Source: Rutstroemia sp. NJR-2017a BVV2 (Eukaryota > Ascomycota > Leotiomycetes > Helotiales > Rutstroemiaceae). Taken from it: a stretch of 64,000 nt of DNA. Position 1 is the stretch's first letter, and each line of letters opens with the position of its first letter. The stretch lies in assembly GCA_002946415.1 (NCBI GenBank), contig NJPS01000048.1, positions 1,922,001 to 1,986,000 of the forward strand, written 5' to 3'. Below the pieces are notes generated by a model. The model saw nothing but the letters and a program-made list of their open reading frames with translations. It did no database searches and was not told the origin of the DNA. Shown here piece by piece: positions 58,278 through 64,000 of this stretch. The position numbers and the translations under genes are program-made.

Positions 58278-59980
58278 CTGTAAGAACAGTGGTGGTCAGA
58301 ACCCTTGGGGTGAGCAGGTAGTTGTGACCCCGGAGTGTGATGACAGTACGTAGCAGTCCGAAATCGAAGGCAACTGAGGGGCACAGCGAGAGCAATGAAA
58401 TTGCTACCTCGCCTTTTACGCTCTGCGCGCCAGGCTCGCGGGTGATGACTGGAAGCAGAGTCTCGGTCTACCACGTGGGAATAGAGGGATTAAGAACACA
58501 TCTTATCCTTCCAAAAATAAACATGTGGAAATTCGGACGAGTAACCAATAATCGCCCTGCAACCTCCTTTCTGGATCGAGTCTGCCTGAGCAGCTCACGC
58601 ACGATCCATGAGCAGCTCAAGATCCATCGGAAAACATCACCTTGTGCGGCGATAATGACGCAACATACTCGTGATTATAACATGCGCTGAGAGGCTGTGT
58701 TGAGGAGGTTATACTCCTCCGCTTTCTGTGAAATGTCGGTGAAGTTTCCGCTGTCCAGATCGGGTAGGTGCGACAGGTCCAAGAAGAAGCTCTCACCACG
58801 TGACGGCCGAAGCTAGCTTCCGAAGTTAAGCTGATGGTAAAACTTGTTTGTTCTCCTCGCCCTCTTAATTCCTAGCAACGCTTTTCATCATCTTGCCTTC
58901 ACAATTGCGAATGGTTATTCGTAGGCACACTTCGGCAATATCAGTTCCTGCCGTTACGTTCATCATTACTTCCACTTTCACCTTCATGATAATGAACCGT
59001 CGACTTCTCAGCCATGTCCTGGAGCGCGCTGACCCTCCAGGACATGGGCTACATCATTGACATGAATATCCGTGGTACAATCGTGTTGTTGAAGAAGCAA
59101 CGCTCGTTGCACCGAACGATATCGATGTGTATTACCAAACGGTTGACTTCTCCTCTTGGAAGAAAGCATGTGCTGCATGAACCAGACTTTGCGCAAGTGC
59201 CAATTGGCATTTCTTCTATCAAAGTCCTAGCAATCTGTTACTGCGCAAAGATATCTTGCAGTAACTCATCAATTGCTGAATTGTCCCAATCATCCATTTT
59301 CAACCGTAGTCATGACAGTTGCACTGAAAGCGGCGTGCTACTTCACGTATCTTCAGCCATAGTGTCTGCCTTCCAACTACCGCAAGTCGTGGGATCAGGT
59401 AGAGGCGGGTTTGCTGCAAATTGTCCGAAGCGCGAAAATCGCCTTGCACATTATATTTATTCAACGGATTTTCTTCGTTCTTCAAAAAGGGACTGATTGG
59501 TAAGGGTCATTCATTTCTTCTCACTCGTTTCGTGAAACTCGGCTAGGGTGTACAGCCACTTCACGTACTGTATTTATATCGACATGGCAAGTGATTTCAA
59601 TGCACTGTTTACTGCGCTGTTCGAGAAAGCCATGGCCACGTCTATCATTCGGCTTACTTCGGGAGTTTTTGCTGGGGTATAAGGCCAGTCAACGTTTTGT
59701 ACCCCCCGCTGAAAAGGATGGTCATTTCGCTTCGCTGCAGGACAGCGGCGGACTGTCGTACAGCTCGTCAGGCATCCCGTCGACCATACATATTTTATTA
59801 TGGCGGAAGGATTGAACTATTCTAAACCAGCTTCCCTTAACATAGCCTTCCTGTAAGCTTTAGGAAGTCTACGGCGAAGGATATGAAGTACGTAGCATAT
59901 GTAAATACTTGAAGATTTATCTTGAGGTCTGCCTTTCTTTTGTTACTGTAAGGTTCATTCTTTAGCCAGGAACGCGAAAG
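58278..59980. other. Region between the decayed gene and the S41 peptidase gene
   Basis: The 5' part of the decayed gene may extend into 58278-58830, but I could not follow its frame. Around 58900-59500 on the + strand several overlapping frames look partly protein-like, for example EYPWYNRVVEEATLV and VYYQTVDFSSWKKACAA near 59070-59170. No single model emerged. The last few hundred bases contain the peptidase promoter. Confidence 0.4.
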
Positions 59981-62460
59981 ATGAAGCTGATTGCATTGCT
60001 CTTCACTGCCGCGGTGGCAAATGCAGCCTCGAAGTCCAGCGCAACCACTTCAAATTCAACACCTACCTCAACTGCATGTGCGAAAATCGGAGAAGAATTC
60101 GCCTCTGTTGATCCGTCCGGTATTTCTGCCTTCTAACCCGTCGAAAAAATGTGCTTATGCGTTTCTAGCAAAAGATAACCTGTCTCTCGACCCTTCACTT
60201 GTACTTGACTGTTTGGGGTCTGTCCCTCTAGATGTCCAACGTTCTTCCGATTTCTTGGATTATGTCGAGCCCTACTGGCAGTTCCAAAGTACCCTCGCAT
60301 ATCTCAAAGATCCCCCCAAAGGATACACTCTGCCTGGTGTCGACATGCTCGGCGGACTAGCAGAAATTAAGGAGAACGTTCATTCAGGATATTATAGCAG
60401 CCAGTGGGAATTCGAGAAGGACCTTTATGCTCTGGGAAACATCCTTCCTCATGATTTTCACGTAAATCTGAATCTTCCCCTCGTTGGACTTTTCTCTTTT
60501 TACAATTTGGACGGTCCGTTGGTCTCGATATCATCTGATGGTCTCGAGCTGCCTGAGTTGTACTTCAGGTGTATGCAGATTTCCAGTCACTTATAATTTC
60601 GTGGTTCCTCCAAACTAACTTTGAGCAGATGATTTGGACAAGCAACAAGCCAACCCAGAAGCTGACTGGGATCCCTCACCACTTGTGAAAATTAATGGTG
60701 AAGACGCTACTTTGTATCTCCAATTGATTAGTATGAGTAGTGGCGTTTACCAGGATAACGATGCAAACTACAATCAAGTTTTCTATTCGCTACCATCCGT
60801 GGTATACACCGGGAGTAAGGGGTCTTTTGTTGTCGGAGGCCATATATACGGATTCCCCACCGACACTCTTACCTACAGCTTCGCAAATGGCACCGATATC
60901 ACCGGAAAACTGGCAGCAACCACCTACACCGATCTTTCTAGTATCAAGTCTGGTAAAGACTTATTCGACCTAGTGGATTTGCCATCGACATCTTCAACCA
61001 CAACCAAAATGAAGAGAGACACTACAACACTACAGATCAAAAGAAGCTCCCAGAAAGTGACATCCTTGCAAGGCTACCCGACGCCAGTCGTTATTCATCC
61101 TGATGGCTATGTAAGCGGATATTTCCTCAATGGCACAAAGACGGCTGTGTTGGTGATGCAAGGGTTCATAGATGCAGCGGAATCCGACCCCGATACCATG
61201 ATTCTCCAACAGAATACTATCAAAACATTCCTTGCGAAGTGCAAATCCGCCCAGATGGAGAAGTTGATAGTCGACGTACAAGGAAACGGAGGTGGGGACA
61301 TTTTCAGTGGCTATGATGCTTTCAAGCAACTGTTTCCCACAATTGAACCCTTCGGAGCCTCGCGCTTTCGAGCTACACCTCTAGTCAATTACATGGGCAC
61401 CATCTTCAGTGGCGCTGGAAGCTACAATCTGGACGAAAATTATGTTTACCAGTCGCAGGCAGAGCTTGATATGAATGGTAAGCCGTTTGAAAATTGGAGG
61501 GACGAGAGTCCCAACATTGAGATTCATGGAGATAATTTCACAGAAGAGGTTCGCTATAACCTCACAGATGTGATTACTGAGGTGAGTTTCTAGCAGCCTG
61601 TTCTAGAAATTGATGCATATTAATCTTCACAGGAGAGTGGAACATTCAATGTAACTGGGTATCTGAGCAACAGCAACCCTCCTCCTGCAGTGTTTGATGC
61701 CGCAAACATCGTCATGCTAATGGATGGTGGCTGCGGTTCTACGTGTGCTGTATTCGCTGAGATGATGAAGTCACAAGGCGGTGTCCGAAGTAGTATGGCT
61801 CCCTATTCCCTTTGACCTTAGCATTGCTGACATCATCCAGTTGTCCTCGGTGGTCGCCCCCAACCGGGACCAATGCAAGGGGTCGCCGGGTCCAAAGGTG
61901 CCCAAGTGATGACCTACGGTAACATCGCCGACTACATCGCACAGCTACCAAACGCAACGGCAGCTTATCTCAAAAATGACAAAGCCATTCCTAATTACCC
62001 GCCCGCTGAATACATCCCGGATATTGAGGTTGCACCACCACTGGGTGCAAAATCTGATTTCCTCGATGGAGGACGATTTAATCTACGGAATAATATGCAT
62101 AAAGGAGACGATACATTCACACCTCTTCAATTCATATACGAAGCGTCGAATTGCAGATTATTTTACAAGAAAGAAGACATATACAGCATCGTCGGTGTGT
62201 GGAATAGAGTTGAAAATGTGGTATGGGGGGACGGAACTTGTGTGAAGGGTAGCTCAGTGGAAGCAGACAATACGATGCCCGTGGGAGCTTATGACACCGT
62301 GCCATTTGGGGATTCGGCACTTCCTAATGTTGAGATGGACCCACAGCCAGGCTTGCTGCCTATAGGGAAAAGCGTAACGACTTGGACGAGTGAGAGTGGT
62401 GCGAGGTACGAGGATGCGCAAAAGGCGTTTGTGGAGGCTATTTATAACGGAATTCATTGA
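59981..62460 (+). CDS. Secreted peptidase S41 family protein (CPAF/UstP-like)
   Basis: Five exons (59981-60119, 60169-60570, 60629-61581, 61633-61792 and 61841-62460) encode about 757 residues. The N-terminus MKLIALLFTAAVANAASKSS is a signal peptide with a serine/threonine-rich start of the mature part. The pattern SVPLDVQ, YVEPYWQFQSTLAYLKDPP and FSFYNLDGPLVSISSDGLEL is that of the CPAF-like S41 group. The protease core has KLIVDVQGNGGGDIFSGYDA near residue 390. The nucleophile element MLMDGGCGSTCAVFAEMM puts the catalytic serine at about 534. RSIVLGGRPQPGPMQGVAGS lies across intron 4. The second intron donor is GTATGC at 60571, needed to keep frame into YDDLDKQ. The family includes UstP of the ustiloxin RiPP cluster, but many members lie outside clusters. 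No RiPP precursor or UstY-type gene is seen here. Confidence 0.9.
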
Positions 62461-63026
62461 TACCAAGTGGGAAAGATAGAAGCTTCATGATTTAATGTTT
62501 ATATTCATAGACTAACGAAATGGGCAGTGAATGCGCTTTTGACCTTCATTCATGTCGATCTAACTTGCTATGATCCACCACCCTATCTGCTCCAAAATGA
62601 CACCAACTACTCGGACGTTGTTGTATCTGATCTTTCGGGATATATCGTCCCATCACTGAATATCTGGAAATACTGCGGGTACTGTAGGTGTCCAAGAGCC
62701 TGCCAACTCCTAACATGACCCACCTAAATCCTAGGTGTAATACTCTTAAGTTAGTCAGGTCCGATTCTTCTAAGTAAAGGTATAAGGATCATACCATAGG
62801 ACCAGTATTATTACAGTCATCAATGGTGAATGCCTTACGAATACAATTTAGACGGTAGGCATTAGGCACTCTAGCTGTAACAGAACCCAGGGTCAACAGG
62901 GGTGAATGCCGGCAGCAACCGGAGAATTACCCGGGCCGTACCTCGTCGATCATTCAGCGGTGCATCACATTTACATCTTTCATTGGGAATCCTTCACAGA
63001 CTATCAATACTGATCTTTTCCTAGCC
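62461..63026. other. Spacer between peptidase and regulator genes
   Basis: No coding frame is supported. It contains the 3' end of the peptidase gene and the upstream region of the regulator-like pseudogene. Confidence 0.45.
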
Positions 63027-64000
63027 ATGGCTCTACCAGTTCATGATGAGAGTGTGACCCGGGAGAGTGGAGATATATCAATGAAGCAACTAGTGTGTGA
63101 GCACTGCCATTCAAGTTTCAAACGCCGCGAACACTTAAACCGCCATCTCCACCGTCATTCGAGATCACGTCCTTTCACGTGTGATGTTTGTTCAAAATCT
63201 TTCTCGAGAAGGTAAGTCTGGACCCCGCTTTCCGAGGATACCGACGTTGATCTCACGACGTAGAGATACTTTGAAGCGTCACGTGGTAACACACGGTGCT
63301 GATGCAGCTCGTGCATTCTCCGCATCATCGGCCAGGAAATCCAAACGAAGTGCACGAGCCTGCATTAAATGTTCGAGTTCTAAGTAAAAGTGTGATGGCA
63401 ACCTACCCTGTCGGCGATGTGAGGGGCGAGGTAGGGCATGTAGCTGCGCTGAACTTGTGACCCTGCGGTCTCATCATAGATCCTCTGCTGAGAGAGCTTT
63501 GTCCCCCTAGTAAGATTTGCTTTTCGGGTCTAATGAGAACCTCGAAACTCTCCCGGAGAGACTTGAGCCTTCATTGATTTCGATTGGTGGATAAGTCCTA
63601 TCACCTGAGGCCCGCGATAGTAGCGACGTAGCACTTCACGTACATAGTGCGGGTGAAAACGTCACTGTTAATCCTCTGCAGCTCGAGGCTTTCGAGACTT
63701 TCAACCCCAGCGTCAGCTCTAGTAGCAATTCGTTCGGTCTAGTCCCTCCATTTTGGATTCCAGACTTCTGCGATTTTCCGGGTACCCTCACAGACCAATC
63801 CAACTTGGAGGCTTTCAATTAAAGCTCTATCCCTTTTCTTCAGCAACCCGACTACTCATCAGATCTTGGCTATAAGAATTCGGCAACAGGCATCTCCGCA
63901 GAAAGTGCTGGGATGGGGCCATCTGCTAATACAAATTCGGCCGGACAGACGTATTCCGAGGCCAACGAGGCCGAGAGTTACACACAAGGAAGTCACAGCC
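63027..64000 (+). pseudogene. Decayed C2H2 + Zn2Cys6 transcription factor, runs off the window
   Basis: Exon 1 (63027-63211) starts MALPVHDE and encodes finger 1, CEHCHSSFKRREHLNRHLHRH, then finger 2 CDVCSKSFSRR, completed across the intron 63212-63263 by DTLKRHVVTH. A Zn2Cys6 cluster follows with perfect CX2CX6CX5CX2CX6C spacing, except that a TAA at 63385 takes the fifth X of CX6C. The same frame then continues without frameshift to the window end but holds TAG 63508, TAA 63511, TAA 63592 and TAA 63820. Between stops the sequence is protein-like (for example QLEAFETFNPSVSSSSNSFG). Every stop is one transition from CAA or CAG, so the ancestor was probably a full C2H2-Zn2Cys6 regulator. A product of the first exons alone would have only the two C2H2 fingers. 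The end of the gene is outside the window. Confidence 0.8.

Noticed and set aside
1..64000. tRNA, rRNA, CRISPR array or complete transposon
   Set aside because: I looked for tRNA B-box-like GGTTCRA elements with matching A boxes, regular spaced repeats and transposase or reverse-transcriptase motifs, and found none that I could support.

Overview
The window looks like filamentous ascomycete (Pezizomycotina) nuclear DNA. Genes are split by many short GT-AG introns of about 40-80 bases, there are no operons, intergenic spaces are long and rich in simple repeats, and the gene families are typical of these fungi (HET domain, 2EXR domain, Git3-like GPCR, LaeA/UMTA-type methyltransferase, INO80, ARB1). 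A leotiomycete such as a relative of Botrytis or Sclerotinia is my best guess, from the general feel of the INO80 and ARB1 proteins. That is inference and could not be tested here. All splice models were built by eye from GT/AG sites, frame continuity and family consensus.

Layout: (1) 1.4-6.7 kb, + strand: a 12-exon SAM methyltransferase, then a DHA1-like MFS transporter. (2) 8.7-13.5 kb, - strand: a quinone-oxidoreductase-like MDR enzyme and a seven-TM receptor. (3) 16.2-23.0 kb, - strand: a run of four 2EXR-domain paralogues, one of them dead. (4) 24.7-36.4 kb, the conserved housekeeping core: a ketopantoate-reductase-like protein divergent from the ribosome-biogenesis ABC-F ATPase ARB1, then the INO80 chromatin-remodelling ATPase. 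(5) 38.7-45.5 kb, an accessory block: another 2EXR gene, a secreted TNT-type NADase, a HET-domain protein and an F-box-like protein. (6) 47.1-52.4 kb: a second MFS transporter and a FAD amine oxidase. (7) 57.3-64.0 kb: a decayed ankyrin-like gene, an intact secreted S41 (UstP/CPAF-like) peptidase, and a C2H2 + Zn2Cys6 regulator with in-frame stops that runs off the window.

Three patterns stand out. First, three accessory genes (16.2, 57.3 and 63.0 kb) keep long readable frames but are broken by many stops that can each be reached by one C-to-T or G-to-A change, which looks like RIP or deamination-type inactivation. Second, a secreted NADase lies 437 bases upstream of a HET-domain gene on the same strand, a possible toxin-sensor or allorecognition pair. 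Third, the sense strand becomes G-rich and C-poor beyond the 3' end of several genes on both strands. The remaining intergenic DNA, close to half of the window, shows no convincing genes to me.
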